From Chloroflexota bacterium (GTDB taxonomy: Bacteria > Chloroflexota > Anaerolineae > Anaerolineales > UBA4823), in contig JAGDMX010000222.1 in the NCBI GenBank assembly GCA_017860725.1, positions 1 to 8,525 of the forward strand: a stretch of 8,525 nucleotides of DNA, in the 5' to 3' direction. Shown here piece after piece: positions 8,107-8,525 of the stretch (position 1 is the stretch's first letter; every line of letters begins with the position of its first letter). The translations under genes were made by a program, and so were the position numbers. The notes beneath the pieces are model-generated. The model was not told the origin of the DNA. It made no database searches and worked only from the letters and a program-made list of their open reading frames with translations.

Positions 8107-8525
8107 ATGAGCATCCTGGATGAGATTTTCGCTCACAAGCGTCGGGAGGTTGCTGAGAATCGCCGGGTTCGTTCTCTGGCGGAGATGGAGCGAACCGCCC
8201 AACTTACCCCATCCCCGCTCGATTTTGTGAGTGCTCTAAAGGTGGCAAGGGATCGCTACAACTCCCCGGCATTAATCGCCGAGATCAAGCGCGCCTCGCC
8301 CTCGCGCGGTTTGCTGGCTTCGCACCTGGATCCACCTGCACTGGCACGCCTTTATGGGGAGAACGGGGCGGCTGGTATCAGCGTGTTGACCGACTGCCAC
8401 TATTTCTTGGGCAGCCTGGATGACCTAACAGCAGTTGTCCATGCGGGCACCGGCCTGCCGGTACTGCGCAAAGATTTCATTTGCGACCCATACCAGGTTT
8501 TCGAAGCCAGAACCGCCGGAGCAGA
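8107..8525 (+). CDS. trpC: Indole-3-glycerol-phosphate synthase, 5' part (cut by the right edge)
   Basis: TrpC closes the indole ring, turning carboxyphenylamino-deoxyribulose phosphate into indole-3-glycerol phosphate. The first 139 codons are present and read into the right edge with no stop. The N-terminus MSILDEIFAHKRREVA is typical. Conserved strands of the TIM barrel follow: LIAEIKRASPSRG (about 57-69, with the catalytic-site Lys of the KxASPS motif), GAAGISVLTDCHYFLGSLDDL (about 88-108) and LPVLRKDFICDPYQVFEARTAG (about 117-138, with the catalytic Lys of the LRKDF motif). No Shine-Dalgarno is visible and only 1 nt separates the ATG from the trpD stop, so it is probably translated by re-initiation from trpD. 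No fusion to TrpF can be judged because the C-terminus lies outside the window. Confidence 0.95.
   Translation, partial: MSILDEIFAHKRREVAENRRVRSLAEMERTAQLTPSPLDFVSALKVARDRYNSPALIAEIKRASPSRGLLASHLDPPALARLYGENGAAGISVLTDCHYFLGSLDDLTAVVHAGTGLPVLRKDFICDPYQVFEARTAGA

Overview
The window looks like chromosomal DNA of a moderately GC-rich bacterium. A tryptophan T-box leader ahead of a trpE-trpG-trpD-trpC cluster, together with a stand-alone WD40 propeller, a cytoplasmic-looking papain-type protease and a CocE-like hydrolase, would fit a Chloroflexi (Anaerolineae-like) genome. That placement is inferred from gene content, not demonstrated.

The left half (about 1-4508) is transcribed leftwards. In transcription order it holds a 632-residue CocE/NonD-type serine hydrolase, a small DUF1294 membrane protein 4 nt behind it, a C1A (papain-fold) cysteine peptidase with its own candidate promoter, and a 291-residue protein that is almost exactly one seven-bladed WD40 propeller. 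Beyond the WD40 stop codon, an open frame running off the left edge shows weak in-phase similarity to a WD blade. It may be a degenerate or second WD40 gene.

The centre (4509-4960) is a 452-nt non-coding divergent region. It carries a near-consensus promoter (TTGACA-16-TATAAT) firing rightwards. It also carries a long T-box riboswitch with a TGG (Trp) specifier, an AGGGTGGCACCGCGG T-box and a terminator/antiterminator pair. An additional hairpin followed by seven Ts lies inside the leader, upstream of the T-box.

The right half (4961-8525) is the tryptophan biosynthesis operon: trpE and trpG (anthranilate synthase, overlapping by 4 nt), trpD (anthranilate phosphoribosyltransferase) and trpC (indole-3-glycerol-phosphate synthase, cut by the right edge). 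Uncharged tRNA-Trp should bind the leader and allow read-through, so the four enzymes are made when tryptophan is scarce; TrpE also keeps the feedback-site motifs. The main oddities are the extra terminator-like hairpin, a TrpE lacking the usual GGxxGYxxYD segment, and overlapping divergent promoters that may leave the hydrolase mRNA nearly leaderless. I see no clearly new multi-gene system here. The window is mostly a well-regulated biosynthetic operon beside ordinary accessory genes.
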